Of a stretch of DNA of 64,000 bases, positions 1 through 10,171 are shown in pieces. A program made the translations under genes and the position numbers. The notes under the pieces were generated by a model. It searched no databases. It saw only the letters and a list, made by a program, of their open reading frames with translations, and was not told the origin of the DNA. The stretch comes from Isoetes taiwanensis (taxonomy: Eukaryota > Streptophyta > Lycopodiopsida > Isoetales > Isoetaceae): positions 7,881,012-7,945,011 of the forward strand of contig JAJEKV010000046.1 in the NCBI GenBank assembly GCA_021234155.1. Reading direction: 5' to 3'. Position 1 is the first letter of the stretch; each line of letters opens with the position of its first letter.

Positions 1-112
1 TTTGCAAAGGGTGCAACAAAGGCAACCCATCCTCCTCCATTGGAGCCTAGGGCAATGGCCTCCTTTGGACTTCCACGGCTCCATTTTACTCATCTCACAT
101 GCTCCCTGAATG

Positions 113-360
113 AAAAAGCTCACATTAAAACCATATAGCCCCAAACACCACAAATATGACCATATGAACCATATAAAACCATACAAACATATTAAATATA
201 ACCATATTAAATCATACAACCATATTAACTAAAATCATATAACCATATTAAAGGATACAACCACACTCATTCTAAACCATATGTGAACATTGTAACCATA
301 TATACCATTGATACTATTCAACCATTGAAACCTTATTAAATACATAAGACAACATATATA
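113..360. repeat. AT-rich degenerate short repeats (ACCATATTAAA-like)
   Basis: Many imperfect repeats of words such as ACCATATAA, ACCATATTAA and ACCATACAA follow each other here, giving a low-complexity A/C/T-rich tract. No coding signal is seen. It forms the left edge of the GC-rich region that follows. Confidence 0.6.
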
Positions 361-379
361 AACATATAACTAACCCTTT

Positions 380-911
380 CATATCTTGGCATGGCCGCGT
401 AAAGCCTCTTAGGAGGCTGAAACCCGTACCCGCGTCGGCTAATCCGCCTTTGCCGTCATGGAGGGCATGGCCCTGCGTGGGAAGTATATTATTGCACTTT
501 TACGAGGGTTTGAGGGTGCGGCCCGAGTGCTTGCACCCTCTTCCTCTCCCCAGACCATTCTTCCTCCCCTGTTTTTTCTCGATCGGTCTTGAGCTCCTGT
601 TTCCTTAGGCCCGCTTTACCCGCGTCGGGCGATCGATCAAACCGGCGATTCAGCGCCATCTTATGACGGCGGCTTGGTGTTGTCGGGGCGCTTCGGCCCC
701 GAAGTTCTCAGCCTTGGGTTCATTGTTCGGGCGGGCGTTCGCTTACGAGAAGAAAGTGAGGCCCTTTTTTGTCTTTGCTTTTTAGTTTTACGTAAGTCTT
801 TTAGTGCATTTTTTTCTTATATTACATTTGTTAGAGGCTCTTATTAATCCACGATACAATTCTGACCCGGAAACAAATCCTTATTCACGCTTTGTCAGCG
901 ACTATACCCAC
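380..911. other. GC-rich stretch upstream of a putative gene start
   Basis: No convincing reading frame is seen. Base composition changes sharply from AT-rich to GC-rich near 390. A T-rich run (760-830) separates this stretch from the putative start codon at 912, so it could hold a promoter or 5' UTR. No TATA box stands out. Confidence 0.3.
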
Positions 912-957
912 ATGGAATCGAAGTCGGAAGCCTCCTCCTCATCGAGCAAATCTTCGG
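912..957 (+). CDS. putative first coding exon of an unrecognised gene
   Basis: An ATG in good context (cccacATGG) opens a serine-rich start, MESKSEASSSSSKSS. It ends at a plant-like donor, TCGG|GTATGT, followed by a T-rich stretch typical of an intron. This looks like the short disordered N-terminus of a nuclear or cytosolic protein. The next exon is uncertain: possible acceptors lie near 1174-1177 (CAAACAG|CAG), but the frame soon closes. It may be the first exon of the gene whose later coding-like pieces lie at 3.5-6.9 kb. That link is inference. Confidence 0.35.
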
Positions 958-1385
958 GTATGTTTTTGTAATATCATACCCTTTTTTAATCTCATTTTTA
1001 AATGCTTGTTCTCCACTTTTTCTCATCTTTGTTCTCCACTTTTCTCTGTTTTTCTCATTAATCTTAATAATCTTTGTATTGTTTTTGTTTTTTGTTATCT
1101 TTTTTTCTTGCTTGTGGTTGAATTGAATACATTGTACATGCACAAGTGAGAATAGTGGTTATAGTAGCAAACAGCAGAGAGAAATCATCGGAGGCGGTGT
1201 TAGGAAGTAAGATATTGCGAGCATTAACGAGAAAATAACTAGGAATGTCTTTCTCCCGGCAAAATTCAGAATAGGAATTGCTTCACGAGAATCTCCATTT
1301 CTAACTCACGGCAAATCCACTGCGGGGAGACATGCGAGAAGGGAGTGGCGAGTTGAGAATACTTCAGCTTGCCAGCGGTCGAGGA

Positions 1386-2372
1386 AAGTACAGGCCTTCT
1401 TCTCGACTCGCATGAGTCGAGAACTTCTCGACTTCTTGGGCGAGAAGAGGGAGTGTACACTACGAATTTGTTGGCGGGGTTGAGGGATTCTCGACTTCAT
1501 GATTCGAGATTACCTGACTACCCAATGTCTTCACATTCTTTAGAACCTGCTGCGGCCTTCTCGACTTCGTGAGTCGAGAATGTGACTCTACGCCAATGGC
1601 TCTTTGTGCGGTCGCGGGTGCCTCCACCGGTCGAGCCACTCTCCTTGAACCATGCTCGCCGAATATTGCGAAGAGGGGACTGGCTCCGGCCGGGTGGAGG
1701 CCTCGGCGACAACCAGCTGAGTGCTGGCGCTTTCTCGACTTCGTGAGTGAGAAAAGCGCGAGCTCTAGTGCACTTTCGAGCTGGCTGCGAGGCGGTCTCA
1801 ACCACTCTCCTTCTATCTTCCTCGGACATTGCGAAGGGAAGTGGTTTTATTTGTGCGGGCCAACTCTTACAACCCAATTCTCGTATTGTGGTCATTTTGT
1901 GGCCTCTACCCAATCAAAGGCCGTCTCCTTGAACCATCTTGGCCCGAATATTGCGAAGGGGATGGGGCTCGATTGGGTGGAAACCTCGGCGACTAACCAC
2001 AGGAGTTCTTTGGCTGCTTTCACCGACTTCGTGAGTCGAAAGCCTTGAGCGACTCTAGTGCACTCTAGAGCTGGGCTGAGGGCGGTCTTAAACACTCTCC
2101 TTCTATCTTCCTCGGACATTGCGAAGGGAAGTGTTTTTCTTGTCTGCGGGCCAACTCTTAGCAACCCAATTCTCGTATGTGTGGTCGTGAGAATGCATGC
2201 ATTCCCGCGAGCTTCTTTGTATGCATTCTCGACTCGCTGAGTGGGAATGCCTTACCTTAGGCACTCCATGTGTACTAGCAGGAGTTACGGATGGTTAAGG
2301 CATTCTCGACTTGCGAGTCGAAAGAATGTGAAACGAAGCCAAGCATTCTCGACTTCGCCAAAGTCGAGAATC
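1386..2372. repeat. cluster of interspersed palindromes (TCGACT-n-AGTCGA), group 1
   Basis: At least eight imperfect palindromes with arms related to TTCTCGACT/AGTCGAGAA occur near 1390, 1425, 1490, 1557, 1732, 2022, 2302 and 2343. Centres vary (TCGTG, GCATG, TTGCG, TCGCCAA). The flanking bases often extend the symmetry, for example CATTCTCGACT with AGTCGAAAGAATG. They lie in sequence that does not look coding, probably an intron. They resemble a dispersed hairpin element rather than a known transposon. Confidence 0.7.
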
Positions 2373-2690
2373 CCTTAACCCGACCAATTCTCACGTATGC
2401 GGTAGCGGTGGCCTCGACCCGGTCGAGTCACTCTCCTTGAACCATCTTAGTCGAATAGTGCGAAGGGGAGGGGCTCGGTGGGTGGAGGCCTCTACAACAA
2501 ACCCGGGGAAACCCACGAGAGGAAGCCAAGGCTTGCATTCTCTACAAATCTTGCACTTTCTATTCTCTTTTTTTAGTCCCAAGTGCCTCTAGCACATGCG
2601 AGCCACTCTCCTTGAACCATCTTCCTCGAATATTGCGAAGAGGAGTGGTTGAGGACGGTGGAAAGCCCCTCAGGACTAACTACAAGAGGA
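1596..2690 (+). repeat. ~300-bp tandem units containing the palindromes
   Basis: Two adjacent units, roughly 1615-1912 and 1913-2195, share long stretches: CTCTCCTTGAACCAT followed by GAATATTGCGAAG, then a palindrome, then AGTGCACT, then a second CTCTCCTTCTATC block and GCGGGCCAACTCTTA. Partial units recur at about 2395-2500 and 2585-2690. Each unit carries one TCGACT palindrome, so the palindromes may have multiplied partly through this tandem duplication. Confidence 0.6.
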
Positions 2691-2699
2691 TGCATTTGA

Positions 2700-3450
2700 A
2701 CCGCATCTCACGGGCCTTAGTCCTAGCGATCTATGTACAACATTCCAAGTAAGCAGTCCATGAAAAAGCGGACCTATAAGCGGGCTGTTCTTTACCCCCG
2801 ATCCAATGTTTCCTTAGAGCATCTCTCAACCTAGAGAGTAAATCATCTCGAAGGCTGAGAAATCTTTGGACAAAGGCTCTTGAATCCGTCGAGCTTATCG
2901 GCGGTTCCATTATTTAAACACATGCGGCATGTTCTACAAGCGAAATAACATAGGCATCTCACGAAACTCACCTCTTCACGCGGTAATTCCTTGGGCCTTT
3001 GTATCACGGATCCGCAGCCTCACCCGAGTCTTTGCTTCTTACGCCGGTCTCTTCAAGAGTGTATTAGCATCTATTACTCGTATCGCTGCGATTCTCGCGT
3101 ATCCCCTTTCCATGGCGCGCTGATGTAGAGTTCGATTGTCGGCGGCTCCTCTCCGCTTCCTACCTTAGCTCGTGCTCATCGATCAATTCAGCTGCTTGCA
3201 ATGGGGCCAGCGGTCGGGGAAAAAACACACATATGCAAAGCTATTAGCGACTTACCCGCGTCGTCGGCGCCATTAGGAAGTCGCTAACGGTCGATGATCC
3301 CCTCCGACCTCGAGTTCCCCAATGCGCGGGGAAGATAAACTACGCTCCACTCACTTAGTCCCTTGATGTGATTCAATTTGAAATAGTGTTTGGGCGGGCT
3401 AAAGCCCGGCCGTCTTTGTACCCTTAGCCAGCTTTTTTTTTTCATAAATG
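2700..3450. other. GC-rich stretch, no recognised gene
   Basis: Only short open frames are present and none resembles a known protein. It lies between the tandem units and the next coding-like segment and could be intronic. No repeat structure was noticed. Confidence 0.3.
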
Positions 3451-3521
3451 ATTGCATGTCCTTAACTTCAAATTAAAGAACCGCCCGATCTTTTTTACAT
3501 GCGGTCCTAAAACTCAGCGGA

Positions 3522-4834
3522 GGAAACTTAATTCTGAGTCGTCAGAAGCGGATGAGAGGGCATATAGAAATGACTCCGATCAAGAAGCGGCGGTAGGAGG
3601 ATGCTTACGCCGGTGGCGACAAGAAGAAGAAGACAAACACCCGGGTGAGCTCGAGGTTTTGTATTGTCGGAATACCTTAAGCGATCCATCCGTTCTTCTT
3701 GCGGCATTCACCTCGGACTCCTTTGGTGATCAGCGGCGAACTCCATTCTTTGTCATCGAGGAATTTGGAGGCGAGCTTCTTGAAACTTGGCCGATTCTTG
3801 GTGGTATGTCGAGGTATCGACAAGTGGGAAGGAGAAAGATCTGTTTCTACACCAAAGGGACAAGAAGAGCTCAGGAGACAAGTACAAGAAAATCGGTGTT
3901 GTGCTCTCCGATCTCTGCTTGATTTGAAGCATTTGACACTACATGTCGAGGGCTGCCGGAAAAGAGTAAGTTCTATCGCACCAAAAATTGGCGGTTTCAA
4001 ATTATTCTCACTCTTCCATGAGCAAGGCTAAGGGCACCGAAAAAAAGGCGGGCCTTTAAAAATTGTCGAGAACCTTGGGTGGAAGGATGCGGAAGGGATG
4101 AAGGAGGCGGAACCCTAACATCCGGGGAGCTTGGTATGGAGATTTCAGTCGGGGAAAAGCTGTTTCAAATCGGGGAGCTTCACATCTCTTGTCTTTGAAG
4201 ACTCTACAACACTCTGCGGTGGGGAATGTTGTGGTTCATACACAAAAAGTCCACCAAAAACAAAGATGGGGATGATGACACCCACGGGAGGAGTCGGATG
4301 GCGAAGGAGGCGAAGATATGGTCGACTCCCCAAACCTCGATCGGATGATCAGATCAGGATTTCTCGAGAGAGGGCACACGAGAAAATGGGCGTCTAGCTC
4401 GGTATTATCCGTTGGGAATATCACACAAAGGCTCTTCTTTGGACATTAGGCGGTGAAGGTTTGCGGGAGATGCCGTCTTGTTCAACCACGAGGGAATTTA
4501 ATCCGGCACACATCTTTGGAGATTACGAACGATGGTGCGACATCATTGCGAGATCAATGCTGCGGATGTCATACCTTTTAGCGGTCGGCAATTGAGTTGT
4601 TAAATTTGGAAGTCGAGGAAGATCTGAAAGGAAAAAGCGTCCGGTTACGGGTTGTAGGCGGTCGGCATTGGTTAAGGCGGCTCAAGTATTGCGCGACGGA
4701 GAAAGGAGGTGCGCAAAGGATCAAGGATAGATATGCCAAAGCGAGAGTCGCGAGTTCTTTGGCGGAGGCGCCCGGCAACCCGGCGGCGGCGTATGCTTGC
4801 TGCGAGAACACAATAGCGGCGAGTGCGGCTCGTA
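3522..4834 (+). pseudogene. coding-like fragments of an unrecognised gene
   Basis: The segment has high GC and codon-like periodicity, but the plausible coding frame switches several times. Pieces include an acidic/basic start (SSEADERAYRNDSDQE, about 3538-3590), a long stretch at 3699-4031 and a final piece at 4597-4833 rich in Lys/Arg and Ala. That last piece ends at a good donor, CGTAAG|GTAAAT. I do not recognise the product. The frame breaks may be decay or the CAG/CTG-type sequence errors suspected elsewhere in this window. Palindrome group 2 begins immediately after the donor, as expected if it sits in an intron. Confidence 0.25.
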
Positions 4835-4856
4835 AGGTAAATAACTCTCGAATCTT

Positions 4857-5235
4857 TCCATTTCGACTTCGCTGAGTCGAAAGCCCTACCATCTAACATT
4901 TGCCGATTATCTTTGGGGTTTTCGATTTCGCGAGTCGGCTTGAGAAGAAACACGAGAAAATCAAAGGATGTGGAGCTTTTCGACTTCGCGAGTCGAAAAC
5001 CCTTGATAAAAGAAAAATAGACATTGAATGGGTCTTTTCGACTTGCGAGTCGAGAAAGCCCCTACCATCTAACATTTGCCGATTATCCTTTGGGGTTTTT
5101 CGACTCGCCCGAGTCGAAAAAGCGGTATCTGAAAATCAAAGGATGCGAGCTTTCTCGACTTGAGTCGAAAAAAAGAAATAAAAAGAAAATTAGACATTCA
5201 AAGGGACTTTTCGACTTCGCGGTCGAGAAAACCGG
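4857..5235 (+). repeat. ~176-bp direct duplication carrying palindromes, group 2
   Basis: Two copies, about 4884-5058 and 5060-5235, share CCCTACCATCTAACATTTGCC, GAAAATCAAAGGATG and TAGACATT blocks. Seven palindromes with the TCGACT/AGTCGA core lie in 4857-5232. Their outer arms are CTTTTCGACT/AGTCGAAAA, unlike the TTCTCGACT arms of group 1, so the outer bases change on both sides together. The tract follows a splice donor at 4833 and is probably intronic. Confidence 0.65.
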
Positions 5236-5289
5236 CTACATTCTTGTTTATTCACGGGTGTTTGTAGATACTTTCATGCTCGACATTGG

Positions 5290-6903
5290 TACATTATGCG
5301 AATGCAGCCCTTATATCGACCGGATCATACACGCTAGGCAACAGCGATTGGAAAGCATTGGGTTGTCCTCGGCGTCCTAAAAGAAAGCGAGGGCTCCCTC
5401 GGATAAGTGGAAGACCTTTGAGAAACTATGCGGATATGTTCTGGCTGGAGGGACGAGGAAGATGGCGAGGGAGAGGAAGAAGAGGAGAAGAAGAAGAGAA
5501 CACCAAGGAAGGCGGGGAGTCTCTCGGACCAATACGACCTCATTCTTAGCAGGCGAGGGTGCTGGGAGAAATGGACTGAAATATGGGCTCAATGGACAAG
5601 AGGCAAGGCTGAAGGACAGCAATGGAGAATTTCAAGCAGGCCCGACCCCAAGTTGTTTGACAAGCGGTTCATGAAGAGGATCTGAGGGCCTCACGGACAA
5701 AGAAATGCTTGACCTACAAGGCAAAATCTTGGAGGGAACAATCCTGGCGAGGAAGACCGGGGAGTTCTAAATTGCGGGGGCTTAAAGGATTATGCCACGA
5801 GTCCTAAAAGCGGCGGCGTGCGTTAGAAGAAGGCATCACGGAGTTACGCAGCGTTGCATCTAATGAATACCATGAATTTGATTATTACAAGGAAAAGGCT
5901 GCCCTTGATGAGGAAGACATGAAGGAATTGAACCGTCTATGTCAACCCTACATCAACACCAAGCTGAAGCGTAGCGTCAAAACCCTTCCTTTCCCTGAGC
6001 GTGCTATGGCAATTCGAAAAGGAAGCTTGGATTCGGGGTGGTCCCATTTAAAGGCAGACGATAGCTCCCCATTTCTGGTTACTTTGGGACACAAAGGGAT
6101 TTGGTGGTGCAGGCGGCTTTTGGACCCGTGGCACTATTTGCCATCAATATGATCGAAGACCCCACCCTTTTTTATGACAAAGCTGACATAGCGGTGGTAC
6201 AAGGCGTGTAATGGACATGACCGACTGGATACTTTCGGTTTCCTTGTCTTTTGCATCTGCGGGCAATCAAACAAGCTGCTTTGTCTCCCAATGGGCGGTG
6301 ATATTAACTTCACCAACAAGATCATGCACTCCATATCTGAACTTGATCATGAGTGCGGACTTGGCTTACCGAAGGCACCAAGCTTTGCCAACATAGTTTT
6401 GGTTTTGATTTCAAGATCGTGGTCGACACGGATAAGTGGTGGTCTAGCGAGCATCATTATCTCGACAAGTTCATGATCTCTCAAGAGCGGATGGAACCAC
6501 GGAAGGGGGGGGTTTATGGAGGATGTTCCATCGATGGACAAGGTCAGCAAGGATGGTGCGACCGGTCCTATACATAGAATTCCTATCCGGCCAAGAGTTA
6601 TCAAGTACTTCATAACCCGGCTTGGTGAGGAAGATCAAATTGTATCGCGAGTGGTACATGAATGGCTGTTCTCTCGGGGGGCTATCTTTGTTTGGAATGA
6701 AACCTATATCCGTGGTTGGAAATAAGGACATGGTTGAAACCATTCAGTCATACTTGGATGCTTCATGAGCATTTCAAGGGAGGAAGACAAATGGAAGCGA
6801 TAAAGGCGGCGAGGGCGAGGGAGACAAACTGGCGGAGGCGAGGATGTCGAAGGATTGGACGAGAATCTTTGCCGAAAACATTATTGAAAACACGAGATTG
6901 AGG
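5290..6903 (+). pseudogene. coding-like fragments, unrecognised product, ending at a splice donor
   Basis: Overlapping open pieces in different frames occur at 5428-5685 (Glu/Arg-rich, coiled-coil-like), 5919-6152, 6211-6396 and 6516-6725. The piece from 5919 starts MKELNRLCQPYINTKLKRS. The segment ends with GAG|GTGAGT near 6902, a strong donor, and two palindromes follow at once in the presumed intron. Composition and continuity suggest one long exon interrupted by frameshifts. No domain is recognised. It could be the upstream part of the phosphatase-like gene that follows or a separate gene. Confidence 0.25.
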
Positions 6904-6927
6904 TGAGTTTACTTTGCTCTAACGGTG

Positions 6928-7006
6928 TTTCTCGACTAGCGAGTCGAGAAAACTCGTTTCCTTTCAATACCTTTTCTTGTCATTCTCGACTCGCGAGTCG
7001 AGAATA
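6928..7006. repeat. two near-perfect palindromes in a putative intron, group 3
   Basis: The first has 10-nt arms TTTCTCGACT and AGTCGAGAAA around AGCG (6928-6951). The second has ATTCTCGACT and AGTCGAGAAT around CGCG (6982-7005). The outermost pair is T:A in one and A:T in the other, so symmetry is kept although the base changed. They lie between a donor at about 6902 and an acceptor at about 7040 (TCATTTCAG|GG). Confidence 0.8.
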
Positions 7007-7040
7007 CTCGTTTCCTTTCTGACAGTTGTCATCATTTCAG

Positions 7041-7871
7041 GGAATTCGAGCTCAACGAGTCCGGATCATTGTCAATGGATTCCAGCGGTTCACGTCGCGA
7101 GGAGAATCACGAATGAAAATCGAGCAAGAGACGCTCCTCCGGCCGAGAAAGAACACGAAAAGTTAATGATCCGCATTTGGATCGATGAACCGGAAATATG
7201 GTGAGCCAAACTCAAGCGGGATCAATTTGGTCCCACCAAGCTTGTAATATTTGGCGTCAATGGGTATTAGCTGCGGTATACCACGACAAAGGCGTCCCGA
7301 GATTAACACCTCGCAGATCGGTGAAAAGCGAGCATAAAATAGTGTATCCGAGGCCCAGAGCTAAGGAAATTATTGAATGGTGCCTGGCACGGGGATTCGA
7401 AGTGGCCATATGGTCTTGTATGGCAAAGAAAAATATTGTCAATGTTCTTGGTGTTCTCGGCATTTCAGTTTTGAAGTTCAAGTTCGTTTGGGGAAACGAA
7501 AGGGTCGAGCATGTGAAGGACCTCGATCCAGCCATCACAAAGGGGAAGCCTATAATGGTGAAAAAATTTGGGCGGTGTTTATGAGCAATTCGGGACTTTG
7601 GCAAACACAACACGGCGATCATAGGCGACTCCGCCTACAAGTGCTATCATAGCGCCAAAATACAATCATTGCTAAGCCATATCGACCTGAAGAATATGAG
7701 ACAGATAGGTGGTTGTCCTTCGGACTCTGTCCTGTCTTGGCGGAATCCCTCTTTGCCATTCTTGTCGCCGATGTGCTTACGAACTATCCGAGCCTCACGG
7801 AACCCGATCCAGAGAGCAAGCCGATCATGAAAGCTATGGACGACAAATACTTTGGTGAACAAGAAGAGTGA
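7041..7871 (+). pseudogene. FCP1/SCP-type (NIF) HAD phosphatase domain, frame-disrupted
   Basis: Three frames together spell an FCP1-homology domain, the HAD family that dephosphorylates the RNA polymerase II tail and related substrates. In order: a first strand KLVIFGVNG then VLAAVYHDKG (7229-7290), the segment VYPRPRAKEIIEWC followed by FEVAIWSC (7341-7420), FVWGNERVEHVKDL (about 7485-7526), NTAIIGDSAYKCYHS (about 7606-7653), and AKPYRPEEYETDRWLS leading to a C-terminus ending KYFGEQEE and TGA at 7871. Frameshifts occur near 7258, 7570 and 7670. The first catalytic Asp of motif I reads Gly (IFGVNG), and the usual DDSP-type motif reads GDSA, so the product may be inactive unless these are sequence errors. 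The start is uncertain. An acceptor at about 7040 precedes a possible MDSSGSRREENHE at 7077. Confidence 0.65.
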
Positions 7872-7971
7872 CCCCTGCTTTCAGATAGTCAAATTGTGTG
7901 AATATTGTAATCGAACTTGAACACATGTATTGACCATTTTGTAATGAATATACTTGTATATTGAGTTTTCG

Positions 7972-8228
7972 ATGCCTTTCTCGACTCACGAGTCGAGAAA
8001 GGCATGCTAAATGTTGATGAAATGCTTGTACAATCTATTATGATAATGCTTGTACATTGGGTTTCCTGGGACTTTCTCGACTCGCGAGTCGAGAAAGGCA
8101 TGCTAGTTGTGTCGTTGACAAAAGCATTTGTATGCTTCCGTGTGTGATTGGATGCAAACATATTCTAATGAGAATGGTTGTACTTTGACTTTTATGGGCC
8201 TTTCTCGACTCGCGAGTCGAGAAAGACA
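7972..8228. repeat. three palindromes downstream of the phosphatase-like gene, group 4
   Basis: Palindromes lie at 7972-8005 (15-nt perfect arms, loop CACG), about 8070-8100 and 8200-8225 (11-nt arms CTTTCTCGACT, loop CGCG). Spacing is about 100-125 bp. Between them the sequence shares words such as TGATGAAATGCTTGTACA, which suggests a loose ~100-bp tandem repeat. These would be in a 3' UTR or just beyond. Confidence 0.8.
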
Positions 8229-8751
8229 CTACTTCCGACGTCATTGGATGCAGTTGTATGGAATGAATGTTCTCCGTTGTAATTTGATTTCAACGTTCTT
8301 TTTGACTAATGACACCGTAATTGTTAATCATACTCTCCTTGCTCCAGGTGGTTCAGGCACAGATCCGACACCAGCACAGATCCCGCTCAGGCATCACAGA
8401 GACCGCTCCAGGCGGCACGGATCCCGCTCAAGGCGGAAGAAAAACCGTTCTGGAACAGATCCCGGTCACGCTACACTCTTGCCCGGCCTTTGGGACAAGG
8501 TTGCTCGCGAATTCAGAGGTTGCTCGCTACACCCTGGGAATAAAGAACAGGCGAAGAACAAAGAGAAAGTCCAGGAAGCTCAAGGCATATTGCAAGCATT
8601 GCATAACATCCACGGAGGTTGGGGAAGGAGCATATTCGATGAAAGGCTGCGGGAGGCGAGTGGAGAAGTCGGGTGGACAGGTCGGCCGGTAGCTCCAGAG
8701 GCACCTCCACGTGAGGCATTCCAAACTCTTGAGTTGCCCCAAGGCTTCTGA
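8128..8751 (+). other. open frame of 207 codons, unrecognised
   Basis: The frame runs through the last palindrome, so its first part is probably not coding. From about 8349 a possible acceptor (CTTGCTCCAG|GTGG) leads into a stretch with repeated CAGATCC/CCGCTC words. It then gives LPGLWDKVAREFRGCSLHPG and a C-terminus ending LPQGF at 8751. No family is recognised. Both a small exon and a chance frame in GC-rich DNA are possible. Confidence 0.2.
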
Positions 8752-9190
8752 GGCGGCATGAAGAAGCGCCACAAGTTAATCCCCTAAGGTGGACCACCTA
8801 CCAAGATGATGTGACTGTAGTGACAGCAAGACCGCCATGGTCTCTGCGTCCGATGTAAAATACATTGTATCTGTTCAATTTATTAATAAAAATTCTTTTT
8901 CAACTACATCTTTGGTTTCAAACTTTAATGAATTTCCTTTGTTTCAGTTGCATTGTTTTTGTTCTCGACTTCATGAACACTGGGAAAATCAGAAGACAAA
9001 TTTCGGATTGAGTTTTATTCAAAAATTGAATTAAGGATAGTTTTCGGGTCGGGGTGCTACTTTTTATGTAAATTAACCGGGTTCCGAAAAAAAATGGGAA
9101 TGGAATGAGTCCCACTTTAATTAAATACGACTTATAGGATTTTGCTTCATAAAAACTTGCAGTTGGTTTTTCAATAGCAAATGTCCTTGC
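8752..9190. other. non-coding stretch
   Basis: An AT-rich stretch follows the GC-rich region, with AATAAA-like words near 8883. A half-site of the palindrome core appears at about 8961 (TTCTCGACTTC). Nothing else is recognised. It separates the gene-like region from the Ty3/gypsy remnant. Confidence 0.3.
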
Positions 9191-9535
9191 CTATGGATGA
9201 GGAACATCAAGGCAGCAGCACTCTTCGCTCATTCGAGTATACTTTTCCTCAGTTGAAGACCATTGTTTGCTTGCAAAAGCTATAATGTGTTTTTCATATA
9301 AAATAGCCAAGCCTATAGCCTTTTTAGTGATAGTAATGTAAACTTCAAATGGTTTGTCCAGATCTGGGGTTTTGAGTAGAGTGGCTTCACATATAGATGC
9401 AATCAGTAAGTCAAAAGCTTCATGGCATTCTGTTGACCATGTAACAGGTATAAACTTGCTCTCAAATTTGGAAAACTTGCCTACTCTTGTTAGTTTAGAG
9501 ATAAGACTTACATATGAGCAAAGTTGGGGATGCAC
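9191..9535 (-). pseudogene. Ty3/gypsy RNase H domain (degenerate)
   Basis: The peptide carries LLKTPDLDKPFEVYIT, then KAIGLAILYE, HIIAFASKQWSSTEEKY and SEECC, the usual order in the gypsy RNase H that follows the RT thumb. The first catalytic Asp, normally in a tDAS-type motif, is replaced (YITITKKAIG). The domain is cut off after SEECC, where related elements continue into a tether and integrase. In intact elements it removes the RNA strand of the RNA:DNA hybrid. Confidence 0.8.
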
Positions 9536-9671
9536 ATCCTAAGAAAACTATTATACCAGTGAAGCTCTTAACCTTGTTTCAAATTTTTAGGGGTACCCAG
9601 TTTTTAAGCGCTGAAATTTTCTCTTATGCAAGTTGGATACCATTGTTGGAAACTTCATGTCCCAAAAGCTG

Positions 9672-10171
9672 TCATTTGGATGCAAAGAATATGCACTTTT
9701 TAGGATTGAGATTGACTCCAGAATCTCTGCATAAAGAACAGACCTTTGCAAGCAATTCCAAATGGATAGTGGTACTGGAACCCAAATATAAGTCATCTAA
9801 AAAGACCCTAAATTCCTTGGCAGTTGTAGATTTAAATATAGTATCTATAGCCCTTTGAAAAGTAGCTGATGCATTCATCAAGCCAAATGGCATTTCTTCG
9901 TGGAATAAGTTCCCCAAGGGGTGATGAAAGAGGTCTTTGGCTGATCTTCCTCTCTAATACTTATCTGATTGAAACCATAAAACCCATCTAAGAATGAATA
10001 TAGGATTTCCTCCAAAAATGGTAAAGGATAACAATCTTTAATTGTAGCCTTATTAAGGTCTCGATAATCAATGCAAATTCTCAAGGCACCATTCTTTTTC
10101 TCTACTGGTACAATGCAAAACACCCATTTTGGATTAATTATTTCAATGATGACTCCTGCCTCTAGCTGCAA
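9672..10171 (-). pseudogene. Ty3/gypsy reverse transcriptase core (one frameshift)
   Basis: The first frame gives VFCIVPVEKKNGALRICIDY, RDLNKATIKDCYPLP and GFYGFNQISI, the fingers and motif A region. After a frameshift near 9900 the second frame gives MPFGLMNASATFQRAID (motif B), VFLDDLYL (motif C, FLDD in place of YxDD) and LNPKKCIFF. These are clear gypsy RT signatures. Both active-site Asp of motif C are present. Thumb remnants (LLGHEVSNNGI) continue to about 9600 with stops. Confidence 0.9.

Noticed and set aside
892-1149. 85-codon Phe/Leu-rich plus-strand frame
   Set aside because: Most of it is the T-rich putative intron after the donor at 957.
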